64,000 bases of DNA. Source: Agrypnia vestita (Eukaryota > Arthropoda > Insecta > Trichoptera > Phryganeidae). Numbering within the stretch: position 1 is the first letter of the stretch; each line of letters opens with the position of its first letter. The stretch spans positions 62,001-126,000 of the forward strand of contig JADDOH010002612.1 of NCBI GenBank assembly GCA_016648135.1, written 5' to 3'. This document shows positions 22,457 to 34,274 of the stretch, in pieces. Below the pieces are notes generated by a model. It made no database searches. It was not told where the DNA came from and saw only the letters and a list, made by a program, of their open reading frames with translations. The position numbers and the translations under genes are program-made.

Positions 22457-24042
22457 CTGTATTAAATCTACCTTCAGTTCCATGACAATTAGTATTACAA
22501 TTCCTGATTGTACTTATAACATTAGTATTCAATTATTTTTCAGCCTATAAACATAAATTAATAGGATGGCTAAATTGTGATTCTAATTATGGCCCCATTC
22601 TATGTAAGCGTTATAATACTTAAAAGTATTATGTTACAAAGCATCGCTTTTACAACTGTAAAGATTTCTAATTTAGCAACCGGTAAGTAAAGTGCATTTA
22701 AACAAGTACATAACTTGAGGAATACCTTAATCGTATTTCTACTCCAATTATACCTACGCTTTCAGTAGCCCTAAAATACAATACTTCTCGGGAGATTCGA
22801 GATTTTATGTCAGCTATAAAATTTAATATCACCCGTTAAATTTTATAACGAACAGAAATGAATCAATTTCTAAGGATCCATTCTACCTATTGCAAGTAAG
22901 TCCTTTTATACGGAGCGGGAGCACTTAAAATTTAACGAATACTACTGCCGTTTGCAAACTTTCAAGCTCTTGAAACACGTGGCATGGATAAGGTACAATT
23001 TCGCAAGTTCTCTGTTTCGTTATTTAAACATAAATTAATTAAGGAGTTTAAAACTAAGGCAATGGCATTTTAAACGACGTTCGCATGATTGATCGATTAC
23101 TGGGCAAACTTTGGTTTTATATTACACTTTTATATCTCTCAAATTGAACTCTAAAACATGTAGGCTTAAATAAATTATAAATGATGGAATTTCGAAAGCT
23201 GTTTGAAAATAGTCGAGAAAAGCTATTCATTATTTTATATATCCTAATGAAAATACAATAAACGGTACGTGAGTGAATTACTTTAATAAAAGAAAAATGT
23301 TATATTTTTACAAATTTAATAATAAAAAAATCTCAGATAAAAAAGCTCATTCAGAGGACATTTTCAATTTACTGTAAAATGTTTTATAAATTCTTGATTT
23401 CATTTGTAAATAATAAATATGTCCGGACAATGATCAAAAACTTTGGAGAGTACGTTTTAACAAACTCCTTCATAACTCTTTAAAGTAATATATTGTATTT
23501 ATTTGTATACACAGGAGTTTATAATTCGAGATTTTATAAGATTGTCAAAGTTTAACCTCGTTTAGAAAAACAATTAAATAGAACTTTATATACTCGTACT
23601 AACAGCTTGTTACTTAAGATTAAAAAATTGATGCCTTTGTTATAATTATTGCAATACATGGCACATTGAGCGATTTGTCTCCAAGACACATAGATTAGAA
23701 TTGAACGCTGAGCAAACTATTGTGATGATCCTGTTGGATAGTGGGTATCCTAATCAAATCGAGCAGACTGTATTTAATGTCGAAATGATGTTCAATTAAT
23801 ATTATAAAGCATTTTATTGTATTTCAATATAAATCGTTCTCCTGGTCACGGTAAGCACTGTGATGACCCAACTAGGGTGATAGTGGGTCCTCGTCAAATG
23901 ACGGTATTTCTAGAGATGCTTTCTATTATATGAAAAATATTATACAGTCGTAAAATAATTGACGCGAGTAGTATTTATTATTATATTTTTCATTCTGATC
24001 TTATATGTGAGATGATGCAACCGGTCGACTTCAACCATATGA
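22457..24042. other. no gene seen; an imperfect direct repeat
   Basis: AT-rich. Two imperfect copies of a segment around TGTGATGA...GATAGTGGGT lie at about 23720-23760 and 23861-23900, perhaps belonging to the end of a minus-strand element. No coding region. Confidence 0.45.
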
Positions 24043-26920
24043 TGTAACGATACAGTTGTTAAAAATTAAATATTCTATACAGAAATATTACTACTACTAA
24101 AATTCAACTTTTCATATGAAATAATTTTCTTACTATACGAAAATCATTCCATACGATAAATTAACTAAAAATACGTATTAACTGAAAATATTTCTAACAT
24201 CTTGGGTTCGCATACTATATTGATAATACCTAATGCCCTTTGCATTTACTAAGTATATTACCTAAATAGCCACAGCTATACCATCCTGTCCGTCAGGGAC
24301 GAAACATAAAACACAGTTATATTCCTAAAAGTGCTACCTCTTACGCGACAAAAATACCTATTGCAGTCGGGCTATGAATATGAACTATTTCCGCCTCATA
24401 ATGGCGCCTGGAACCAATACTAAAAACCTCACTAGAAATAATAAATGCGACTAAATCTCGATAAATACAATATATACTATTCGTAATACGTCGTTGAATT
24501 GGCACATGATTCGTCTAATGGATGAAGGACCCCGTTGTGTATCGTAATAACTTCAAATTCTTTTATAGGAGCAGTGTGGAAACAATTGCATAATATTATG
24601 TAATAAAAACATCTAACGAACCTAATAATCTATACATTTATGTTACAATAAAAATACGTACACTAGAAAGAATTCATGTATTAGAAATAAAACATTTTCG
24701 ATTTGAGACAAACCAGTAAAATCGTTCGAACGGCGCAAAGGGAAAAATTCACACATATTAAATAACACTGAAATTAATAATTATAAACACTTTGTATTAT
24801 CATATTCTTACCTTGAATGGTTCCGTCTTATACGTGCATGAACCCGTTCATATTAATTCCATGGGAAAATAATACATATATTTTCTATCTACGAAATAAG
24901 ACATTTTTGAAGCGAAACTTCTTTATAAATAAGTAGATAAGTTCTCGGGGATGGTTTGTTCGAAAGGATTCTACAACAGCCCGTGAGTTTATATGAAATA
25001 ATAGTTTCTTTGAATGCTAAGTTTTGGTTTTTTAAACCCTCAGCATCTCTGCTGAGAGGGGTTGAGGCTCCGCGCCCGCCTAAACCCGGCGACCAACTTT
25101 CTAAGTGACTAAATGACCCCCCTTGTTCCTCCGGAACTTACTGCATCCCGAGACTCTATCTCTTCTTTACGATATGTGATCCTGTGACGCCCTTCTTTTA
25201 GGCTTATAATTGAGAAGGCCGTACTCTTTTGGTACGAGTTTCTGATGTTGTGTGTTGTCTTGAGGCGCCTTTCTTTTAGGCCGGTGTTTGAAGAATCATG
25301 TACTCTTTTGGTACGAATTGATGACGACATTAGCCTCCTTTGCGGGCATAGTCAGCGATGTTACAAATTATTGTGCAATCTCATTATGCCTTTTCAGAAT
25401 GGCGTCCCACGATTCTGCATCTTGCAACATTTACTTTGGTCAAATGTTAGGGTGTTAGTAACATATTTATAATATCCCAGCTACTCTATATGAGTGAATG
25501 ATTTTTGTACTGCATCTGGCTCTGTCTTTTTACAGAGGATGAAATAGAAGTTAACGTTTTCTATTGAGATTTCATAGCATTCAGGCATGAAAATCCTTCC
25601 AAAGTCAGAGAATTCACGACGTTGGTTTACGCTGTTTTTGAGCAGGATGAGGCGCGAAGGTCGAGTCTAGTGGCCACTCCGATCAACAAGGGAGGTCCCG
25701 CTTTTAAGAGTACCTCACAGGGGCTTGCGCGGATTCCAGGCTTATGACACGAGCGTCATCCACAACCTCACCTAGCTCAACGTTCATAAACCAGAAAACT
25801 CCAATTTCAGTTAGATCTTCCCATTCTGTCCTTTACTTGTCGTTCTGAAGCTACTTGTTAAGCCGGATATACCGAGGTACTCAAATCATAAAGGCTTAGC
25901 TGAAGACCGGATTGCGCAATACTTATGCAACACAATTATTATAAGGCTACTAAGCGTTTCTTATAGAATTACGTGTATTCAATTATTAGTAAAAATAGTA
26001 TGAAAATCCCCATACTTTAAAATATATTCGTTCGGAAGAATTTCTCGTACAATTTGGATTGATATCTGGTTATGCAATACATAACGCGTCGACAATTATT
26101 ATGAATCTATTAAGCACTGCTTATATAACTCCGTAAAATCAATTTTTAATACAAATGGTATGAAAATCCCCATGCATCAAAATATATTCGTTTGGGAGAT
26201 ATTCCCGTACGAATTGAGCCAAGATCACACAAGACATCGTGATATTAATTATACATTATTGCTCCGATTTTAAACCTTCCCAAAATAAATACATTTCAAT
26301 AGTGAAAATAATTAATCGATAGATAATATAACTATGTTCCTTAGCTGTTACACAGTGGCGGTATGATCCTCTCTGGTACTGATGAATGGTAGATTCCTCC
26401 ATACGTCCGGGCAGCAACTCCGTCCGCAAATGCTGTTCTCCAAATGAAGTCTCTGGCAGTAGTCTCTCGGGCAGCGCTTCCGCTGGCAGGTCTGGTCTCG
26501 AACTGAAGGGGCTGAGTATATCGTGTTCGCTCCTTTTATAGTAACGATTTCACCATACCTCTGAAATCCACGCTAGTGCAGTGACTCATCCTATGCGCGA
26601 TGACCTCACCGCCGGCGCTCGCCATTGGCCGGATTCAGTCATCAGGACGGTCGCCTCCGGCTCAACCCGTCGAAGGCAAAGCGCGCCTGTGATTGGTCCG
26701 TTTCGTTAAAATAACAGTAAAGCACCCGCTACACGCGAGACTTGCTGTTCCGATTCATAAATAATAAAGGCTCGTTCGCACCTACTCACAAGGTCGAGTC
26801 TATTAGGATTGGCAAACAATATTAATTTAACACAGAATTATATCTATGGTATAATAAAGATCTAAGAAATATTACTTGTATAGCTGAATATTCAATATTT
26901 TGTTAGCCTCTTGTAATACA
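24043..26920 (-). mobile_element. copy C, older member of the A/B family
   Basis: Read on the minus strand it starts TGTATTACAAGAGGC near 26920. It then follows copies A and B block by block: GTAGGTGCGAACGAGC, a TATA box, a leader, the CGTACGNGAAnTNCTNCCNA block (present twice), CCGGTCTTCAGCTAAG, and a GC-rich stem-loop near 25030-25090 matching 21270-21320 and 47240-47300. It probably ends ...CTGTATCGTTACA at 24043. The flanks ATGA and TAGA do not match, so ends or duplication have decayed and the 3' boundary is tentative. No ORF is recognisable. Confidence 0.6.
26532..26540 (-). promoter_or_regulatory. TATA box in copy C
   Basis: The minus strand reads CTATAAAAGGAGCG, followed about 25-35 nt downstream by TCAG initiator-like sequences. 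Its position matches the TATA box of copy A. Confidence 0.55.
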
Positions 26921-26924
26921 TAGA

Positions 26925-28450
26925 ATCTTGAGAAGAAATGTATCAGGCTTTTACTTTTAAACGATTCCAAACAGAAGAAATATATTTTTGATGTCCATAC
27001 TTGACTTTTTTGAATATTATTATTTTAAGATTTTCTAAATTTATTAAATCTATCTCTATGTCGACCATCACACTATTAATCATTTATATAATATTTAGAA
27101 GTTACAATTGATACATATGTAGACATACATTTTCTAACTATTATCAATATATCAAAGTTTCATCTAAGCCTAGTAATAAATAATTCATTGTATTTTTGTA
27201 AATGTGATATATTTGGGTTTGATATATTTAACAATTTACAAAACTTATACATGTTTAAATGACTGTCGCTAAGAGAAACAGGAATAAGATTGTAGGTATG
27301 TATTATAATTCAATATGGGTAATGACAACCATTATTGAAAGAAACTTAAAATACCGAAAAGATTTTTTTTTAAATAAGTGCCAAACAATCTAATTTTTTA
27401 TTTTGAAACTTTTCTCCGTATTTGATAAAGTTAATCATTTTGATTACCAATTTATCTTTTTTGTTCGAAAAGTTATTTTTGTTGAAATTTATACATGAAA
27501 TAATAAAAAAAATGTAATAAAAATCTAATGTATGTATGTAATGTAATGTAAATAAGAAAATGTAATAAAAATTAAATAAACATCTGCAACGCCCACAGTC
27601 ACTATGGTTAATACTTGGATCCTAATTCTTGTCATTTATGTTGATCAGCGTAGGGAATATTATGAATTTGGTATTTTTAACATTCATCTACAATAATATA
27701 TAATTGTCCCCTTTATTCAGAGGATATTTTTGAGAAGAAAAAGAGGATTTTTTCACGCTGGCTGTACCGGGCTTGTGTTTCCCGACTGTCAGCTTTGTAT
27801 AATTTTTTGGGTTACAGACCCCTAAATGGAGATTAACAACCTTTTTGTCCTTTTGCAAAATATTCTGAAATCCTCATTTAATTGGACAACATCATTTGTG
27901 TTTCGGGGATTTTTCAGTAAAGTCTCTCGTGGTATAATTTTCTATTTGAGTAATTAAACTAATCAGGTTAGTCACGTTTAAAATACTGTAAAGAGAATTC
28001 AACATGAGGACCACAATTATTTTGAATAATAATGATTTTATTAAAACTATGAGCGTTAATGAGATGTGTCGGTATGAACGAGGGTTTTATATATAACGAG
28101 AAATAACTGATGATAAGATTGCATAGAAAATAAAAGATAAAATTATACATCCTCAAAATTTCACACATTTTTAAACATAACACAACCTTATTTTTTGCTA
28201 ATTTGGAATTTTAACGCAATATATATTTTTAAATTTTTTTTTTCGGTGTAATATGTCTTTGTTTAATTTAGATCACTTGTAATTTTTTCACTTTATCATA
28301 TTTAGTTGTTCTTATTTCATTTCATCTCGATACTATAAACGAGACGAGAGTTGTTAACAAAGAAGTGTGTGGCGTGGAATCATTTCTGTCTACCACAAAA
28401 TAATGGTATGAGAATGGTATAATTTAGACATTGTTTAAATTAAATTAAAG
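26925..28450. other. no gene seen
   Basis: AT-rich DNA, with a short repeated ATGTAATGTAATAAAA tract at 27510-27570. I find no coding region or RNA gene. Confidence 0.5.
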
Positions 28451-28454
28451 TATA

Positions 28455-28560
28455 TATTTTGTTTTAAGCCACTTTGTTGAACTAAAAATATACAATGTGT
28501 ATCAGTTTCGACTGCAGCCCATCTTCTTCAGAACAGTATAATATAAACTATTGTTTTAAC
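28455..28560 (-). mobile_element. Penelope-like terminal relic with intact CTGAAGA/GAAA core pieces
   Basis: On the minus strand the motif 28531-28505 reads CTGAAGAAGATGGGCTGCAG, TC, then GAAACTGATACAC. CTGAAGA and GAAA fit the hammerhead core, but stem II is weak (about 3 bp) and stem III is unclear. The flanking AAGCCACTTTGTTGAAC resembles the tails of the 2700-2899 family (AAGTGG...TTTAAAC). Confidence 0.45.
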
Positions 28561-28743
28561 TTATATATCATTATCCTAGAGAAACCGGTAGACATTTTAC
28601 ATTATATACACCAAGTGGCTTGAAAAAAACTATTTAATGAAATTATTATATCAAGCCAGTCAGGACTGTTTACACAAATATTTAATATAATTTCATCATA
28701 GTTATAAAACATATACGTATTATTTAATGTGTACAATTCTATA

Positions 28744-29224
28744 TACAGGGTTGTTTGGAAAACATTAATAACCTCACAGGAATATATTTTTTCCTTAATT
28801 ATGAGTCGAAAATTTCAAGCAGCCATGACCTAATATCAATAGTTATGGAGTTATGCAATATCAAAGTTTGCATTTTTTCTCAATATTTCTCACTTAAATT
28901 TTACAAAACTTTGAACCATCACTACAGTAACTTACATTGATTACGAAAAATTCATTTATTTTAATATAAGTTAAATAAAATATTAAATATTAAATAAAAT
29001 TAAATAAAAACCCTGCAGAAATTCCAATGGAAATATTCTACAATTGGAATTCGAAGGTTTCACAAAAAATAAGTCGGAAATATTGAAAAAAATGCAAACT
29101 TTAATGTCGCATATCTCCATAACTATTGATATCAGGTCATGGTAGCTTGAAAATATTCGACTCATAATCAAGGTAGAAATGTAGCCCTGCGAAGTTATTA
29201 ATATTTTCCAAATAATCCTGCATA
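28744..29224. mobile_element. complete TACAGGGT palindromic MITE (about 480 bp)
   Basis: It starts TACAGGGTTGTTTGGAAAAC and ends with the inverse (GTTATTAATATTTTCCAAAT, AATCCTGCATA). The arms pair through most of the element around a centre near AATTCC...GGAATT at 29015-29050. Both arms carry ATTATGAGTCGAAAAT and TATCAATAGTTATGGAG-like blocks. TA at the ends suggests a Tc1/mariner-type target. Relatives: 16853-17205, 50505-50700, 52941-53412 and 63697-64000. Reading frames inside are non-coding. Confidence 0.75.
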
Positions 29225-29229
29225 CAAAC

Positions 29230-32200
29230 TTAATTATATTTTAGCTATTTAAGATTTTCCGTCGGCTACAATATTGCGTATCAGTGAGATAAAGTGAACG
29301 TGATACATTGTATATTCATCATCAGTAGTGCTACTCGGCGAGGCTTGGCCGGCTGCAGGATTTGTCACCATTTGCGTCTACCTGTACTGTGGCCCTCCCT
29401 TTTCCAGTTCATCGCCCCTAGAGCACGACAATCCACTACCTCACAATCAAGTCATTTCAGCCTTTGCGTTCTCCTGCACTGCTGGGGATCACCTCACAAA
29501 ACGTTATTTATTGCCTTTTGGTCTTTCATGCAACAAAATTAAGTAATCTTCGATTTTTTTATATTACTACGTAAATTCATACATGTAATAGGGTTCTGTA
29601 GATAATAACGTAAAATATGGAAGTCCCACAAAGACGAAGTTTTTTCTATGGGAAAAACCTGTGAAGACCACAGGAAGTGACCTGTGAAAAGTATCGGCGA
29701 AGCCATGGAAACAGCGGGAAATGAGCGAATGTAGACAACCGAATGCACCAATGTACCTGTGTGGAATATTCACGAATGTAAAATTAGTGTGAGTTACGAA
29801 ATAGTTTTTTAGTTAATTTTGTGTCTAATATATCTGTTTATAAATAAAAGTTTAATTCATTTTCATTTGGATTCCACCACCACTAGTAGGTAGTAATATG
29901 AAATAAAATTAGTTTAAATATTATTAAAATATATTAAAAATTGATATAATAGAAAACAATGATACTGACTCGTGTAAATAGTAGTAGTAAAAATATTCTG
30001 TTGTAGAAATAAATTGTACAAATAATTCAAAACGTCAATTCAAAGCATTCGTTTGAGCAATGCCAGCCAATTGGCTTCCCTTCAGTAATAACCTTTTTGG
30101 TTGGAGTACACCAATATCTGGCCTAACCAACTCTCTAATCCAAACATACGAGCAAGAGCTCGTAACTTTTGAGAATACTGTGCTTAAAAAATGCAATAAT
30201 AATTCAACGCCATAGTCTTTTTGGACAAATAAGACAATCAAATACATATTTTTCACTAATGTTTATTATTTAGGAATCATAAAATGTATTGGTGAGGCTT
30301 AAATATATTCTTCGAAAAAAGATTATAAAAAATTGCTTTTAAAATGTCAGTTATATCAAAAATAACACGTAGCATTACGAATTAAGACAACCTTTCCTGG
30401 TGGTTCAGAACTATTATAAAAAATTTCTTCTTTTGCGTACTTTCGTCCAACTATTACGTATAAACCACGAATCTAACCGAAGGTGAAATTAAACAAGTAA
30501 ACTTGTTTCTCGTAAAAGTGTTGTAAATAAATAAATGACAAATGTGATGGTGCAATAGAAAATATTGTTAACTCTTTTGTGGGAGAGTTTATTTTGCCTG
30601 ACATTTCCTGGAAGTGTTTTCCGACAGAAACAGCCTTTGAATGCTCCCAAGACTCCCTGAAGAGGGAAGCCCGTTTCCGGTCTGGAACCTCCATAAGCCG
30701 GCAACTTGTCTTCGATTTATAAAAATATTGATTCAAAGAACCGTTTTATCTTTCACAATTCAAGAATCTGCCTTCTCGATTCTCTTAATATAATTTTCAC
30801 TCAGTTTTCTTTTATTTACTCAGTCCTTTGGCTTTATACAAGCTTGGGTTTCTAATTGAGAATTTACAATGAACGCAGCACAAAGGAAGATTTCATTTCA
30901 CAGACGATTTTTAAATTTATTTTATTAAACCTATCTCTTCTTTGACTTAATCGAAAGATATTTTGTCCATTCGGTACATTATTTTAAAGTTCATAGGTAC
31001 CGGTTTACGATTTATTTTCTTAAAATTCATTCATTTAACAATTCTGTTAATATAATTTATTTCACAATTTTATCAAGATAATTTCACAATATATATATAT
31101 TTTGCTAACACTAACAATGATGCTAATGTTTTTAAAGATACCCCATCGTTTTTTAAAAAGTCACTCGCATACAACATCCATTTTCTGATCCCCTAGAATA
31201 CTTCTTTCTTTTATGATATATAATTATCTTAGGTGTGACAATCGCATCACTCGTTTTTAAATTTGCGATGTTCATGTTACTCTGTATCAATAATTCTTAT
31301 TAATTATATTTTGCTTGCTTGTTCGCCACTTGTACTGTACACCTCTAAAGCGCTGTGTAAAAATATATGACAATTCATACATGATCGCATTGCATTCATA
31401 CACTAAATATAGTTTTAATTTCTACACCAGTTTGAACTGAACAGTTTATTTGAAAAGCTATGGGGATTAATTTAGAAAATTATTGATACCTAAAAATGCA
31501 AAAAACAGCATGCGGAATTAAATAAAAATGGCCGCAATTTATGAACCGTAATAAAAGTTTAAAAAAATCGTTTTGAATTACCAAAACATAAGAGAATGCT
31601 CCGACAATATATGATTATTTTCTGAAAAAGTCAAGCAACCAATGCTGGAACACCTAAAATGGATTGCGAAAAAAAATGTCATTCAGTTTAGAAAAAGAAA
31701 AAGTATATTAACAGTTTATAAAAGTGTACAAACACATATTTTGTCCAGATTTATTACTGTATAATTCAATATTCATTAAGCGTTTAAAATATATTGGTGA
31801 TACTGTTATATGTATGTTAATAGCATGTATTTTTGTGTCATGATAATGATGAGTGCCATATATATGCGATACTTAAGGTGCCAATATAAAAATAAATAAA
31901 TAAAATTAAAAAAGGCTAGGTGCCGCGTAAGCAATACGCCCTCCCTAAATAGGAAATCTCATGGATACCTAAAGGTCCTTTACATAAAAATTGTTAGGTT
32001 GATTTCTGAACTTGGATTACAGAATTATTATAACGCTATATTTCTTAATATATATTTCTTAAAATACATATTTCCTAGGTCTAATTAATTACTAAACTAA
32101 TTACTTAAACATTATTTTTTGCCGTGATCATCTGAAAATTATACATGTTTCTGGAGCAAGCCAAAAATACTTGTAACTGAGATATTGGGCTTAAAAAACT

Positions 32201-33355
32201 TATTTACTTTGTACCCGGTATTCTATCAGTGTCTCGTTAAAAAATATTTTATTTTATTTACTAGAATGTTTAATGCACTTAATTTGTATTTAATAATATT
32301 CTCTTAATTCTGGATATACTAGATAATGACATTGTTTATTCACAGCGAGTACTTAAACATTATTTTAATGAATGATCATAATCTCGACTCTAAAGTTATT
32401 ATAATTTTCAATAACACGGAGGTTCACTAATGAGCGGTAGCTTTTAACGAGACACGAAATAGCAACAAAATATAATCGGCGTCCGTAATAATGAAAAAGT
32501 GGCCCCTTGAAGCGAAAAGTAAAGGTTGGGTCTGTAATATCTTTATAGCTATCCAGCCCCTCTACCCCTAATCCAACAAGTGAACGTGATTGTCTATACG
32601 AAAAATCCTTCACAGCCAGGCCGTGGCTGTACAGGTGTGGTAATAAATACATAGTAAATAGAGTATTGTGATCCAAACTCAGGTATAAACCTCCATTAAG
32701 GGTTGGTAGGAGCAGCTTGTTACGGTATCGAAGATTGATTTACTGCGATCGCCCCTACCGACGACCGCCACCCCTTTCTCGGGATGTTAGGGGTTGTGGA
32801 AATGTGTAAAGCCCGTTTGTTATCGTGCATGAAAACCAAAATTCTTTCAACAACTTCCATTCCACTAAAATAACTTTAACGGTTTGCCAATATTTTTTCT
32901 AAATTTTTGTAATCTATAAGATAAATGTAGTGAAATATACTTATTAAATTTTATTATATATTTCTACGATACATTAAGATGTACTCCAGAATTTTACAGG
33001 TTTCTAATACAGCCTGCGAGATTGCGATCTGTGAAGGATTAATTGGAAGTTCACATTAGTGAGGTTTCCGTGAGAATTTTATATCTTTTGCACAAGTTTC
33101 TGAAGGATTCTTAGTTTTAATGATAAGAAAATACGATTTCAGGGAATAGAATTTTAACTATTAATTTAAGATTCATTACATGGATTTAGTTTATAAAATT
33201 TTTATAATTCTTCGAACATTCTCTAATCCGACATTAATAATTACAGTTTTAAATCTATTCGGGCATTAATCAATTCTGTCATCATTTTCTGATATTCATT
33301 TCATAGGAGAGGGCGTTTTATGTAAATTGTAATTTTTTGGACGATTATCCAAACA
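29230..33355. other. no gene identified
   Basis: Long stretch without a supported gene. Slightly GC-richer patches at 29320-29520, 30040-30190 and 32500-32800 hold short frames on both strands that match no family I know. A short TA run lies at about 31088-31100. Tails or relics of unidentified repeats are likely. Confidence 0.45.
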
Positions 33356-33359
33356 TTAA

Positions 33360-34266
33360 GGGGGGGTAAGGTTTGTAACTTTTTTTTTGCATTTTATTTT
33401 TAATTTTTTAAATGAATGTATAACATCGCAAGAATATTGTGTCAAAATTTCAAGTCAATCGGAACAAAATTGACGAAATTATGAACATTTGAGCGATACT
33501 CAGATTGATTTTCTATACCTGCTCGGGCAGCTAAGAGACGCGCTCACCTGAGGACTACCGGACGTGCTATTGTATCGGAAGTTTTGCGTAGACAAGGACA
33601 AAAAGATGCTGATGATGAAAGCTCTTTGCTGTGTGAACATGGCATCAACGATTATGTGTAAGTATAAAATTAATGTTGAGTTTTATTTTGAATTTTACAG
33701 TGTTGAAAACTTTAAAGCGTTTTCCCAGCGTGTCCATCATAACTTCAAAACTACTGCACCGATCCTTTTGAAATTTTGAACACTATTTTTGTACATAATT
33801 TACGAGGTAACGCTGGAGACTTTTTTCAAATTTGTTATTAATTTTTATTTTTTAATAACAAATTAATCGATATTTTTCGCAAAAAATCGCGTTTTTCCCT
33901 TCAAAGTGTTCCAAAAAATTGACAAATTGAAATTTCAAAAAACCCTCCCAGCTTTACCTGGGAAAACCCATTATCTAACGAATGAACTTTGATTTTTTGA
34001 TTTCAGATGATCTAGCACCAAGTTATGATGGACACCGCAATTCTACTTTTTTCCGAAACACGTCCGAATAATTGCTGCCATTGCCGTATTTTTTCATATT
34101 TCGTCTTGAAAATTTTACACAATATTCTTCAAATGTCATACTTTAATAAACCATAAACCAATAAAGAGATTTTAACATTGGTTTAAATAAAGATATTTTA
34201 ACTGTGTCGTCACAAAAGTTCACAAAAACATGCCTTTTTTTGTACGAATTAACCTTACCCCCCCCC
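33360..34266. mobile_element. TIR element with G-run ends, 907 bp
   Basis: It starts GGGGGGGTAAGGTT after TTAA (33356-33359) and ends with the inverse AACCTTACCCCCCCCC before TTAA (34267-34270). The flanks permit either a TTAA duplication (piggyBac-like) or a TA duplication (Tc1/mariner-like). The terminal G rather than C argues mildly against piggyBac. Inside are an open stretch at 33509-33661 and a GTAAGT...TTTTACAG intron-like segment. No transposase domain is seen, so it is a non-autonomous or deleted copy. Confidence 0.65.
33509..33661 (+). pseudogene. possible coding remnant inside the TIR element
   Basis: The frame starts after a stop and reads RRAHLRTTGRAIVSEVLRRQ then GQKDADDESSLLCEHGINDY before a stop. 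Its mixed charged composition is protein-like, unlike its AT-rich surroundings. GTAAGT directly at its end and TTTTACAG at 33700-33707 would allow an intron of about 50 bp continuing the frame to about 33779. It could be an exon remnant of the autonomous parent's transposase. I do not recognise the family. Confidence 0.3.
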
Positions 34267-34274
34267 TTAAGTGT

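Noticed and set aside
28755..29171. Frames of 61 and 62 codons on opposite strands with similar peptides
   Set aside because: They are the two arms of a palindromic MITE read on each strand.
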